Positions 1 through 12,650 of a stretch of 64,000 bases of DNA are shown in pieces. A model generated the notes under the pieces. That model searched no databases. It was not told the origin of the DNA and saw only the letters and a program-made list of their open reading frames with translations. Position numbers and translations under genes: made by a program. Origin of the DNA: Zygaena filipendulae (taxonomy: Eukaryota > Arthropoda > Insecta > Lepidoptera > Zygaenidae); assembly GCA_907165275.2 (NCBI GenBank), contig OU015650.1, forward strand, positions 6,912,001 through 6,976,000. Direction: 5' to 3'. Numbering within the stretch: the stretch's first letter is position 1; each line of letters starts with the position of its first letter.

Positions 1-1370
1 TTTGCAACTCTAAGCTCCAAATTCTAATACGAGCGAAAAACGAATATTGGAGCTGTAAAAGCGGCAACTTATAACGTCATAAAGACGTTTTACAAACTGT
101 ATAAATTTTACAAGGTGGTATACCTACTTGTCTATGTGGCCCACTGTACCTACCTATCGGTCCACAGGGTACAAAATTGATTCAAGTTTGAAATGCTAAT
201 AATTACGAGCGGTTTTGTTTTACAAAAAAAAAAAACCGTTTAATTTACGACAGATAAATGTCGTTTCAAAAAAGATTTAATTTTATTACATTTTTATAGT
301 AGATCCAATGATGTTATAAGTTTATTAAAATAAGATCTACCATAATTGTGTCAACTCTACTTTCTATTTGTCAACTGGTGTAGATGTTTTGTCTTGTAAA
401 AGCAAAACAAAACCGGTAAAATGTGATAAGTACTGTAACATAGTATGGAAAAATTGCCTTTACAACAGTCCCATTAATATAATAATTCGTGATTTTATTT
501 TAAACCTCATACAGTTGAATATGGAGTAAATGAGTAGTATAAAATATACATACTTACCTAACTTTTACATATAAACAAAATTTTCAATCTTTATCATCCG
601 TTATAAATACATAAATGTTAAATTGTGATAAGTAGTAAGTACTCATGTACCAATTGTGGGTTGTGAGATAGTCCCGTTTCAAGGCATTTGTAACTGTCGG
701 TGACCACTCGTGCGGTGAACACTCGATTAGGTGTTTATAAAATAAGCACTAATCGCAAAAATCCACGAACACATCGGGTGCAAAGAACCAAAAGCCTGAG
801 CAACCCGTGTGACTCGGAACGACACATGAGAAATTCTCAAACAATTATTATGAAATTGCCAACTCTCATTGTTGTTTAATCGTCGTACAATACGAACAAT
901 ACACATTTGATCCCAACAAAAAATTAGTAGAATTGTATACCTATATACCTACATGAAAATCCTTTCAGAAAAACTCTACGATAACGTCAAGAACAAGAAG
1001 TATAATGTTTCTTACCTTTCTGAATTTATTATGATATATGTTATATTGTAATAGGTAGGTAGGCAGGTAGGTATATAATATATGACCCATCAATATTATA
1101 CAGAACTTTTACATAAGCGCATACATCTTGTGATCTATCATCCAGATATTACGTATATTCCAGAATTTCAATTAATTTTCTGGTATTCACCTCCGTCGAC
1201 TCCAACAAAAATTTTAAAACATTTCAATTCGATATTACGAAGAAACGAGTTAGACTCTATTTGATATAGTCGCACACAATTTTCACATTATAAATTCGAA
1301 AACTCAGTTTCCTAAAATATGATAGAGGATAGAGGAACTTCATGAACTTCAATGAGTTCATTTGTTACAG
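1..1370. other. Non-coding sequence, probable upstream intron of the semaphorin gene
   Basis: AT-rich sequence without a convincing exon. A short GTAG-rich microsatellite (TAGGTAGGTAGGCAGG) lies near 1050-1075. The first recognisable semaphorin exon begins at 1371 with a partial codon, so this stretch is most likely intron, with the start codon and signal peptide exons lying left of the window. Confidence 0.5.
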
Positions 1371-4300
1371 GCGATGAAACTTCCGAACAGTTCGTGGGCA
1401 ATGCGACGGCGAGAAACCACTTCCGTATCTTAGACAAAGATGATTTCTCCATAATAGTGGGTGGCAGGTAAGCTAACGAGTTTTTTTATAACAGTTTGGA
1501 ATAATAGTTATCTACAATCAATATTCTATAATTTTGAAAGTTTTTGTGACACAAATGTCAATATAGCATATATTGAACAGACCCTGTAAGTTAGGTGCGA
1601 GAGAAAATTTAAGATAAAAAGAATTCCTTAAGGGAAACTCGAAGTTCGCGTTAACGGAATTGTGGATGATAAATTTAATTAAATTGACATGAATACTTTT
1701 TCATACCACTTGCTCAAAAAAGTGACATTCTATGCCACAAAAAGCGAACATAACAATAGTCATTTTTAATCTGTTAAAAACAGTACTGAATTGCATTCAT
1801 CCTCTAGGGGGAGAATGTGATTTAAATTTTGAATACTTACCGAAATTTATACTGAACTACATCTGTGTTTACAACATAGGTATAAAGCATTATACATACC
1901 TACATTTGACCATTTGCACGCTTCGAATCATATGCGGCGTTCGCGGGCAAAGACTGTTTGCAAATGGAATGCTGCCTTTAAAAAAATTACACGCGCGATT
2001 CTTAATAAACCAACAGTTTAAAAAAAAGCATTGATTGATCGGTTAGTTGGACCAATGTTTCGAATGTTAACTTTTACTTTTAACTGTCATTATTTTTAGT
2101 AAATGCTTATCTTATATTATTATTGCGTTAATTTTTTCGCAAATGGTACGAAAAGTAGAGTATTTTCCAAGGGGATAAAGCTGTCTTAGTCTTGGGTGAA
2201 CTTAAATCGTTACCCGCGACAGACGACACTGCTTTATCCCCTTGGTTAATAATCTACTATTTCAGTCACTTACGTCATTATTTATTAATCTTTGTAGATA
2301 GCTCTATTTCTACAAAAGTTATTTTACCTATATGTACCTACCTACATACATCACCAAATAATATTATTTTAATTAAGATTTCTTCATCAGATGTTGCTCT
2401 TAACTATTATAACTTATGTATCCAACTTTTTAATGATCTTTCATCAGAGTACCTACCTACCCACAATATCATTAACTCTATCGACCGCTGAGAGTTATCT
2501 CACAATTTCAACACCTCACATTTGTAAACAACTATCCCATAAATGGCGTATCTGTATTTTGGACAAATTTTTCAAAATAGACACGACGCTGAGGACAGAA
2601 AAGTCTATAATTATTTTTTAGTACCGCTCTATCCAGTATAACGTAAATGTTATATTTTAATTCCACACAAAAAAGCTTTCTTTAGAAAGTAACGCTAAAG
2701 TTTCTCCCAAAAAAGCTACGGCCCATAAAAGAAGTGAGATCAAAGTTATCACCAAACCTTCTGTGGCAAATATATTTACTACATGTAGGTATATCCTTGT
2801 TTTTAACTTCACATAGTATTTTCTTTTATTCAACAAAAAAATAAAAAACTTCCAAAAAAAAAAGAAAATCAAGTATCTTTTAATGTAAAGATTCCAAATA
2901 TCGTACGCATCATCATTTGTGATATATTCCTCTAAATGTATTTTTAATTAGATATCATTAGGTATCATAAACGAGAGCGAAGTGATGAATCGAATATGAT
3001 CAAGCAGTAATAATGAATAGGTAGGTACACCAGTCACGCACATAGCGTTTGAATAGAACTTGGCTTGTACATCACAATCTCTACAATGTGTGTTTCGTTG
3101 CAGGAACACCGTGTACAACCTTAGTCTCTACGACTTGTCGGAGAATACAGAACAGGTAATGTTTATTCATTGTATGCACTCGTTCCTTAAGTATACGTAA
3201 CATTGGAATAACTAAATAGGTAGATACCTACATAGTAAAATTATTTGCTTATTTGCTTATATTTAGAGCATAGGGAATATATTATATATCTCTTGATAAA
3301 TTAAATTTATGTTTAATGAAACTGTTACAAAAAACCTAAGTAGGTACTTACCTACCTAAGCGAATAAAACCAACACAACAGATCACAAATAAAGTTATCT
3401 AAATAGGTATATGATTTTAATGCGGTATGCTTGATAACGATTGTAGGTTCGACAGTAGGTGGTTACCCACTTCAAATTGATAGGATATCTCGTACATAGA
3501 ACTATAATTCCGCAAATCGGACTGACCCTGGTCGTCAACCCAGTCTGATTTGATTCGCCACCCATTAGTTTCTAATTTTGTACGATGATTTGCGATTAAA
3601 AAGGACATTTATCGCACGAATGTTACCTACTTCGGTTATCGACCGTTTCGAAATCGATCGCAAAAGATTGCGAACTATATTCCGCCGAACCATTTCACTG
3701 GCATAATATTTTTTGACGCCAAACGTAGGTATCTATCGTGACGATAGTTCGTTGTTCGTCAAAATCGTAAAATAGCTCTCGAGTTTCGTGAAATTAATAA
3801 GGTGTTTATAGTTGGTGATTAACAGGTTTATTTATTGTAAACAGTCTTGGGCAAGTGTACGTGCTTTTGCTGTTCTCTGTTGAGTAGGTATTCTCTGCCT
3901 AATCTTAGTTACCATTTGTTACCACAGATAGGTAGGTCGAGGTAGGTAGGTTAAGATTGAGACCATTTCCATTTCAATCAATGACGTTGAACTAAAGATT
4001 TTTCCTTGCTAATATTATAGTTGATACTATCGATATTGAATCTGACAAAGATGGTATTTGATATCCCTAAGTACGTATCTAACAAAACAACGAATAAATT
4101 ATTACTAGCTGTGCCCCGCGGTTTCACCCGCGGTAATTTCGGAGATCCCATGGGAATTTCGGTTTAAAAATATGACACTCAAGACTACGTAGCTTCCTAT
4201 AATTGAAAGAATTTTCAAAATCGGTTCAGTAGATCCAAAGATTACCTACCGGGCCTATATTGCCTATACATACCTACTTTACCTCTTTATAGATATTAGT

Positions 4301-7300
4301 AAAGATAAATACAGGTAAAACTAAATACATATAGATATAGATTTAACGGCTCGATAACTTTTGCTTGCTAATTCTAGGGACAATAAAAATTTAAAAATAG
4401 AATTTAATAACGTAGGTACCTAGGTAATCAAAAAATCCGTTTAGATAATTTAAAACTCTCCGTTGGTACATTATAATTATTTATAAAACCATAAATTATT
4501 GACTTCTACGGTATATCCAGAGAGAAGGTATTCACTACGTGGTATATCTACCAAAAAGGTTTGCCTCTAGAGATTAAAATACCGACAGCAGCTTGTACTT
4601 CAAGCTGGGATTTGCACGTACCTTCATTTATAACAGAGCCGAGACGATTAATGGCATTGAATAGTTAAAGCTGGCAAAAAATACAAAACGTATGTATGAG
4701 CGTAAGGCGCAAGGGTATTTGGCACGCAGCCATCGTCCGCCAGATATTGCAAAACTTTTCGCCGTCAAATAATGTATAAAAACTCGCCCATGTACAATAG
4801 CTAATGTAATATATTTTCTGCTGTATAGGAAAAAATCTTGATTACTTAGTATTAGATAAAGTACGATCAGCGGTAGTCGTGAGCTATGCTGAACGTTCTA
4901 CCTATCTATATTATTTATGAAAATTGAGTTTTGTACCAAAAAATTAGAGCCCCTCTAGATGAGGCGTTTTACGCGCGAGTCGAGAACGCGCATGTTCTCG
5001 AGATACTAGAGCCACATAGATCCCGTCCAGATGCTCTCGCGCGTAAAGCGCTTGCAACGCGTCAGACTCTCGACTCGCGCGTTCTCGACTCGCGCGTAAA
5101 ACGCGTCATCTGGACAGACATTGACTCTAGAAGGAAAACATTAGCGTCACACATAACATAATAAATTATTTCTGCCCATAGCGTCTGGAATGGCAGTCGA
5201 CAGATGCACACAGAGAGCTTTGTCAGCTGAAAGGGAAGTCAGCTGATGAATGTCAGAACTACCCGCGCGTCGCGGCACGTTCACATGGACGACTATTGGT
5301 GTGCGGCACCAACGCGTTCAAGCCGCTATGTAGGCGGTACGCGAGACATCCTCCGAACCACCACCTCGAAGAGTTCGATGGCTCCGGCCGCTGCCCGTAC
5401 GACCCACAACACAATTCTACCTCGATATTTGCCGGTAAGTAGGTTAATAGTGTTTGGTTCACAAATGCCATGGGTTTACTTAAAACTATTTCCTGGTTAC
5501 ATCTCGCTCGTTCCCATGTAAAGCGAAAGAAAAAGCGCCAAGCATCGTAGCTCGTCTGCCGTAGAGAGGTTGTGCCAAGCACGACATGCACCGACAACGA
5601 TACCGATCAATTTATTAATACCTTATAAACTTTAAGAGAATTCTTAGTTAAATTTTATTGTAGGTACAAATATAACCAAATTAGAAGTTTAGTATTAAAT
5701 TGTTAAAAAATACAAATTCTAAATTTGTACAAAACACTATTTATACTTTTTACCCCCATAGGGGTTGTGTCCATTAACTTCTTTTTACTGAAGAGCTGAA
5801 CCATAGAGCCTAAATTTAACCATTTCCATAAATCAAAACTAGGTACTGTTCATGTAATCAATTTTTTATTGAATTTCTGAAAAACTCTGCTTGCTTAAAT
5901 TATAAAAGAATATCTACTTTATGCAAAGCAAACACACCCAGTGGTTTAAGCTATGCGCTGGTCGTCAGTTAGTCATTCAGCTTCACCTTCCATTCCTTTA
6001 GATATTTATAAAGCTTCTATGGATTTTACAGATGGACAACTCTACACTGCAACAGCAGCAGACTTTTCCGGCACTGACCCGTTGATATACCGTGATCCGG
6101 TCCGAACAGAGCGGTCAGATCCGCTATTACTAAATGATCCTTCTTTTGTGGGAGCAGTTGCTTCGACCAGTCATGTCTATTTCTTCTATAGAGAGACTGC
6201 AGTTGAATACATGAACTGCGGCAAAGTAAGTCACACAAAGTTTTATAAGTACTTATTGATCTTATCCCAATAGGTAGATACTACCTAAAAGTAATTTGGC
6301 AACCGTGCTGTTTTTCTCGGACATGTCCTGGTCATTAGGGTTTCCTAGGGTGACCTAAAAATAGTCTTTAAGTAGTGTCCTCAGATTTTAAAACATCCCT
6401 TCTCTATTTTACTCTTAGCTTAAAAATTAATACTACTATTTTGTTAACAGGCTGTGTATTCAAGAGTTGCTAGAGTGTGTCTAAATGATAAAGGTGGCCC
6501 TCACACGTACAGTGATGGATGGACGTCGTTTTTGAAAACACGCTTAAATTGTTCTATACCCGGGGAATATCCATTTTATTTTGATGAAATTCGTAAGTTA
6601 TTTTAAAAGAAAATTCGACAGATTATTTATATCGTTACAACCTACGTTCCGTAAAATGGAAAAAATTAAATTAAAAATATTTTTGTTCATTTACAGAAGC
6701 TACGACAGAATTAATAAATGGAGTTTACGGTAGCAGCAGCAGTAGGAATGACATAGTATATGCCGTGTTTACTACTCCACAAAATGCTATAGGTGGATCG
6801 GCAGTGTGTGCTTTTGCTATGAGAGATCTCTTGGACGCATTTGAAGGTTCATTCAAAGGGCGGGATGGTATGAACTACAACTGGCTTCCGCTAGATAAAA
6901 AGAAAGTACCCACGCCTCGACCTGGATCCTGTGTAGAAGACAGTCGTACACTTTCTGTACCCTCGGTCAACTTCATAAGAACACACCCATTAATGGATAA
7001 AGCTGTTCCTTCGTTCTTAGCTCGCCCAATTCTGATAAGAGTGAGCTTACAGTACAGATTCTCAGCAATCGCAGTTCACCCACAGGTGCAAGCGATGAAT
7101 GGAAACAGATACGACGTTATGTATGTTGGTACTGACGACGGTAGGGTAATCAAAGCTGTAAATGTGGCAGCAAACGAGGGTGACTTCGATGCAAGCGCCG
7201 AAGAATATAGTAGGAACCCCGTCAGAACTGCAGTTATATCAGAAGTGCAAGTCCTACCGCTAGGAATGCCTATTAAACAAATGCACGTCGCACTTACAAC

Positions 7301-8943
7301 AGAGAAATTAATTGTTGGGTCTGGCGATATGATAAAGGCGATATCACTATCGCATTGCGGCAACGTACAGTCGTGCAGGTACGTCGAGATATTTTATTAT
7401 ATTAGTAACCACCACCATTTTAAATTTATTTACTTGAAAAATTTATTTACTTTCAACCTGTTTGTCAGTTATTTAATATCATTTTAAATTCTTATCGTAA
7501 AATAAAGTGTCCCTTATCGTTAAAAAATAACAAATTTCTATTTTAAGTAGGTCTACTTATAGTATAAGTATAATTGATAGTGTATCTATGTAATATTTAT
7601 ATTTCAAATACCTACTGATTACAGCGAGTGTGTTGCGTTACAAGACCCTCACTGTGCATGGGACTCGAAGCAACAACAATGCGCTTGGGTCGGAAATAGG
7701 CAATTTCCGAATCCTGAGAGATTTCTACAAAATGTAGAATATGGAAAGACTGATATATGTAATAAGATGCCGGCTCTTCTACCTAATGACAGACAAACTA
7801 ACAGGAGTCCGGGCACAAATAAACCTAATGTCTTGTCTGAGGATAACAGTTATAACAATAATATACATGATACAGGTAAAAATACTGGAACGAACGAATC
7901 CTCAACAGAATATCAAGTTTAAAACGGCATTCAAAATTATAATAAATGTCTATTATTTCCAGATTTATTAACAGTACAAGCGGACAATAGACAAATAGAA
8001 ACTAATGTCTTATCTGAGGACAAGAATCATAATATTAACAAACACGAAACAGGTATAAATAGAGGAGTGAACGAATCCTTATCATATTTTGATTAATAAT
8101 TCCTAGCCCACTAGATAAGAATAAAAATTAGGTCGGTTTAATAAAAGTTAATAAAAATTAAACTGAGTCACAATCAGTATTGTGACTCAGTTTTTTCAGG
8201 ATTCTGAAAAAACTACTGAACCGATTCATGAAAATTTAATACTAAAACCTTCTTCAGAATGTAACAAATACTTACCGGAAAACCGTATCAAAATTGGTTT
8301 ATCCAAACACGAGACAATCGTGCACAAACATACATACAGGTCAAACTGAGACCCTCCTTTTTTCAAAAGTCGGTTATTAAAATAAAAATTAAAAAGACAT
8401 GAACATTAATGTTTATGCTCACTGTTTCAGATTCGTTGACAGTCCAGGCGACAGACGGTAACATATACAGCGCGCAGGCGCTGTTGATAGCAGTGGTCGC
8501 GTCCTGTCTCATCACCCTCATGGTGGGATTCGTTATCGGGTATCTTTTCTCGCGGAGATTTCGGCACCCGTTTTTTTCGGATACCTCCCCGTTCAATGAA
8601 CAACACAACCATCTAAACAGGTTCGCATCTCATCATTTACGCTCGGACAAGGATATTTTACTATATAAATCGACACTAAATGACGACAACACCTAACAGC
8701 CATCCATTTACCTATTTCAGATTGAGTCCGCTGGAAACGCCTCTGAACGTAAACACTGCGTACATGCCGCCTCGATCGAAAAATGTAAATATGGTCGCAA
8801 ACGTTTGTCCGCACACTAAACAGGATAACTTGCATCACGAACTCGGTAAGGAGAGGACGCTCGACCTGAGGAACTCAACCGAGTCCCTCGACAAAGATCT
8901 CAAGTGCGGCACACTACAGAAAGTGAAAAAGACTTATATTTGA
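1371..8943 (+). CDS. Sema1a: Semaphorin 1a-like transmembrane guidance protein (3' part, ten exons)
   Basis: Exons read by eye: 1371-1467, 3104-3155, 5182-5434, 6032-6225, 6451-6592, 6697-7378, 7625-7875, 7963-8052, 8431-8620, 8721-8943. All junctions have GT/AG ends and keep frame, giving about 723 residues to the stop at 8941-8943. Most of a sema domain is visible, with motifs such as [38 protein letters not shown] and [14 protein letters not shown] cysteine-rich PSI module ([19 protein letters not shown]) sits in exon 7625-7875. A short linker follows, then one membrane helix ([20 protein letters not shown]) in exon 8431-8620 and a short cytoplasmic tail ending [11 protein letters not shown]. 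Class-1 semaphorins are plexin ligands or receptors at the neuronal surface and guide axons. The signal peptide and first part of the sema domain lie left of the window. The donor at 8621 (GTTCGC) is weak. Exon 7963-8052 looks like a new chimeric exon. Sema1b is the main alternative name. Confidence 0.88.
2167..2245. mobile_element. 79-bp palindromic mini-element (MITE-like hairpin)
   Basis: The ends CCAAGGGGATAAAGC and GCTTTATCCCCTTGG are perfect inverted repeats around a short loop. It lies in the first visible semaphorin intron. It could be a tiny non-autonomous DNA transposon; I see no clear target duplication. Confidence 0.5.
4106..4310 (-). mobile_element. Lepidopteran SINE/RTE-like repeat ('CCGCGG' family), degenerate copy
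   Basis: Begins TAGCTGTGCCCCGCGG followed by TTTCACCCGCGG, the signature of the commonest repeat in this window. It lies in the semaphorin intron between exons 3104-3155 and 5182-5434. The copy is diverged after its first 80 bases. The strand is arbitrary, because the transcription polarity of the family is not certain from sequence alone. Confidence 0.65.
4955..5115. mobile_element. Palindromic GC-rich MITE in semaphorin intron
   Basis: Left arm GATGAGGCGTTTTACGCGCG is matched in inverted orientation by CGCGCGTAAAACGCGTCATC near 5090-5112, and further inner blocks (GTCGAGAACGCGC and GCGCGTTCTCGAC) also pair. It sits only about 70 bp upstream of exon 5182-5434. A spurious open frame through it is a by-product of its GC-rich arms. 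Confidence 0.6.
7825..8096 (+). repeat. Tandem duplication that built semaphorin exon 7963-8052
   Basis: The 3' part of exon 7625-7875 plus the start of its following intron (about 7825-7922) recurs at about 8002-8096, offset 177 bp. Shared blocks include CTAATGTCTT, TCTGAGGA, the splice donor ACAGGTA and the intronic GAACGAATCCT. The first bases of exon 7963-8052 resemble the start of the membrane exon at 8431 (peptides DLLTVQA and DSLTVQA). The exon therefore joins the beginning of one exon to the end of another. Confidence 0.75.
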
Positions 8944-9430
8944 AATATACCCCAGCAGACGATGTACGGATCTATTGCTAAGTGACAGAAACTGTGTGAA
9001 CTTTGAGTGTGTAAGGCAAGTCTTCCGGATCGGCTGGAGTTGGGGCGAGACCAACGAGTACCTAGATATTGTTGTGCGCGCGTCATGTTATTTGTAAATA
9101 ATGCATTTTCTTTTATACGTAATGCTTGTAGATACAATCAATAGATACATTATTTTGAAACTTTAATTTTACATAATTAAGTACATTAGACTGCATTTAA
9201 TTGAGTGTTGATGTCTACTATCGATATCGCAGAGTTCAGAAATCCAAAATCACAAAAATCTATTTTTCAAACCCTAAAAGTTGCTCATAACTGTTGCGCT
9301 TTAGCAAAACCTATTAACCAAAAATTAGATATTGAGTTTAAATTACTTACTGTCCCCGTGTTTCTAGAACGCTGATTAGTGATTAGCTGACAGCTTTTGG
9401 ATTGATTTAATTTTTAATAGCACGGCAGCC
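8944..9430. other. Probable semaphorin 3' UTR and spacer
   Basis: No coding signal. The semaphorin 3' UTR presumably occupies the first part. An AATAAA lies further on, near 9880 (GCAATAAATTATT), beyond an inserted foldback element, and could be a distal polyadenylation signal. Confidence 0.35.
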
Positions 9431-9745
9431 CACGCCTTGTTTTCTCAGTGACTAATAACAGGCCGAAGCTTGAGTAGGTTCAGTTCGATGAGACGCCCAA
9501 GATTTTCCCCTGAGAAAATTCTCGAAACGGGTAGCTAAGTGTTACATGGAATCGACAAGTTCCAAGCGTAGAACTGGGACTATGTGACCATTTCATTTAC
9601 TAAGCTAATACAAATATTTACTAAGCTGCATACAAAAATTCAGCCGATTTTCTCAGGGGAAAATCTTGGGCCTTCGTCGAACTGAACCTACATAGATACT
9701 TACGAAGTTTCAGCCTGTTATATTAGTCACAGAAAACAAGGCGTG
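9431..9745. mobile_element. Foldback / MITE element, about 315 bp
   Basis: Left arm blocks CACGCCTTGTTTTCTCAGTG, GTAGGTTCAGTTCGA and CCCAAGATTTTCCCCTGAGA recur in inverse order and orientation at 9647-9745 (TCTCAGGGGAAAATCTTGGG, TCGAACTGAACCTAC, AGAAAACAAGGCGTG). The arms are about 90-100 bp with some mismatches. No coding content. Confidence 0.65.
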
Positions 9746-10444
9746 GACTACCCGACTATAACTATCTTATATTGCTAGGACCTCAAACAATATTTAAATA
9801 TTTTATTGATAAAAAAATAAGATGTCCTCCAACTTTCTATAACTACCAATGTAACTTCTAATTTCACAACGATATGCAATAAATTATTATGTACTATTCG
9901 TTTGTACTCTGTGCTAGGTTCGTTTAGACAAGTACCTACTGTATGGCTAAGCACAAGGACGCTAACGTACCCACCTAAAGTTGTCTATCGGAATTTTTCC
10001 ATGACGGATCTGAAAATGATTATTAAAGAGTTTGCTAAAATCAATTATTGATTTTATCTAGTAAAATCGACTATATTATATATTAACAAATAGTAAAATC
10101 TGTTAAAAATATTAATATTATTTAAGTAAGTACCTAATCAATTTGGATTGGATGCTTAGTGAATATTCATTTTACATTCCAATGTCAACATTATCGCTAG
10201 ATTTAGGAACGTAGGTAATCTGTACATATTCTAATTAGGCAATTGTATATATTTTAAAAGTAACTATTGAAGCTCAAGGGCTCATGTTGATCAAATCAAC
10301 TTTAGGTTCTATTCAGTAAATAGCTTGAAAACTACTTACCTGCATAAAACTTATAAGTAGCAACAATATAGAATAAAATACCCCTTTAGTTGGGTTATTT
10401 ATAATAGTTATATTATTGATACGAGTAGGTACCAACGTATTTTT
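9746..10444. other. AT-rich spacer without recognised feature
   Basis: I see no coding exon or clear repeat border here apart from short TAGGTA motifs and the AATAAA near 9880. Confidence 0.4.
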
Positions 10445-10563
10445 ATTATGCCCGCTCCACATTCAGGCGAGAATCTTGCGAGAACGTGAATGTGGAGCCG
10501 ATGTTCTCCGCCGTTTCTCGTGGTTTTCTCGCGTTCTCGCAAGATTCTCGCGTGAATGTGGAG
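10445..10563. mobile_element. Palindromic GC-rich MITE, about 119 bp
   Basis: GCTCCACATTCAGGCGAGAA at the left pairs with CTCGCGTGAATGTGGAGC at the right, and the adjacent CTTGCGAGAACG pairs with CGTTCTCGCAAG. The central GTTCTCCGCCGTTTCTCGTG recurs at about 13880-13900, so the family has at least two copies here. Confidence 0.65.
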
Positions 10564-12650
10564 CGTGCTTTACAAATAGGTACATTACAAGTTTACATGC
10601 AAAGCATTTGTTAACCATTTGAAGTCATGTTTAAAAAAGTCTTTAACAAATTAAAAATGTTTCAAAATCGTACTGTTGTTTAAAAACATTTAAGATTCAG
10701 TTATTAAATTATGAATTTTTATGTAATTTTATAGCATTAAATTGCTGTGCTAAGAGCATAGTGCCTTGTAGGTTTGCCAATTTAGTGCCTAATGTACCTA
10801 ATCTAGAACTCAAGCTGACACAAATATGCAACTATCCTATGTACGTCGGAACTCGGAGGTCCCTTTTAGGTGCAATATGGGCTAAGGCAAAGCGCGCACT
10901 ACAAAACTTAATCGTTGCGATGTTTTTAAATTCAAAATAAAATGGCAAACGACAATCATTCCTACACAAAAAACAAATAGCACCTAGGTACCTACGTAGG
11001 TACCTACAAAATATTCGTATCTACAATTTCGCATCTGCTATTTTAAATCACAAACTGGTAAATATACTGTAGGTACTGTTCACAGGTCGGGGATTACTAT
11101 CCGCAATGATTAAAACTCGTAGTGCGCGCTTAGCCTTAGGGCAGAGTACTTATTCAATTCAACCGAAATCAGCCATTAACAGACGTTACTTTATAGTTGG
11201 GACTTGGGACCCACAACGCGGCCTAAGGTATTCCATATTTTTGACGAGAAAAAATGGAAATTGGAGTTGATTTAATTAATTACCTACCTAATCAATCTGG
11301 CGTAGGTAGGTAATCAAAAACATGTTTCACGAAAAATGTTAAATAGGCATTAGCCTGATATTTATTTATATTAGCCTATAGATATGTATATTTTTAAAGA
11401 ATAGAATTTCATTTCTTTATATATTTTATTCCATTTCTTATAAACAAGATTTTGCATAGATCCAGTAGATCGTCGTAGATCAATCAAGTAAAAAAAATTT
11501 ACTAAGGGACTACCTATCCCAAAAAAACATTTCGTGTACCTACTGGATCACGAACCTATCATTTGTAAGTTCATTACCCTACTCTTATAACGATATCAAT
11601 GTAGAATAAAAAAATTAAGAGTAGCAAAAGGACTCTCGGATTTACAAAACATTGCACTACCTAAGTATACATAAGTTTTTAGGGTTCCGTATCTCAAAAA
11701 GAAAAAGCAACCCTTATAGGATCACTTCGCTGTCTGTCTGTTTCTTTATTCCTCGATGTGCCTCTCATACAAATAAACGATGCGTACGGAATTAGAAGAA
11801 AAAAAATCGCGAACAACAAACCCAAGTTTGGACCTTCTATTTACATGTACCTATTGTATTTTTTGTTTATAATTTTATTAATACCTACACCCAACTTTAG
11901 AAAGTCTAGAGCGATTTTTTCAATAAATAACCAAGATAAAATAATCCAGTTAAAGTTCTTTGCTGTTGAATAGTTGATAAATAATTCAGCACTAGGCCTT
12001 CACTGAAGACTTGTATCCATATCGCTGCTATAGTAGAGTTTACCTCTAGACAATAAGCATGAAAAAAAAAATAATATGAAGACACGCAAAATTCATACTT
12101 AATATGCCTCTCTAATTTGTATAGAAACAAAATGTTTTTAAAAACTTTAACTTGAGGGGCTAATACGACCACCTGCGTGTTGATAACTTGAAGCTTTCCC
12201 ACCGCGACATGTAAAGTTATTGAAGAAAGCAGGTAATTCCTGTCTGTACATAATATTACGTATTAATTACCTACCTAATATAGTTACTAAGTAGAAATTT
12301 ATACATAATTATAAGAAAAGAAAAAATAGTATTATTAAATAAAAATATTGTGAGTGAATTTGGTTTAAAATATATTTGTTTTACTGATAAAACTAAACAT
12401 TACAATATGAGAATACCTAGTTAAGGTATACAAACTGCTGATAGATGTAGTTAGGTACCTATAATAGATACATGCGTCCTGCCAAAATGAGGAATACACA
12501 TCAATAATACAATACATTAATTATTTATATTTTTCTATATTGTAATGATACAGTGTAATATTAGGATCTTCATCATTTTCCCATTACATAATGGAGAAAA
12601 TAAAAATATTCAATATTAACCATGTTTCATTTACAACTTTTTCTAAAGGC
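10564..12650. other. Spacer with repeat fragments only
   Basis: AT-rich and non-coding as far as I can see. At 11681-11750 there is a fragment of a familiar lepidopteran repeat (GGGTTCCGTATCTCAAAAAG, then CTTATAGGATCACTTCGCTG and TCTGTCTGTTTC). A short hairpin (TAATTACCTACCTAATC and its inverse) sits near 11275-11315. The remainder holds nothing I can name. Confidence 0.45.

Noticed and set aside
5246..5521. Open frame overlapping semaphorin exon 5182-5434 on the same strand
   Set aside because: It is another frame of a well-matched sema-domain exon.
7741..7971. Alternative open frame over semaphorin exon 7625-7875
   Set aside because: It is a shadow in another frame; the PSI-domain frame is supported by cysteine pattern and splice phase.
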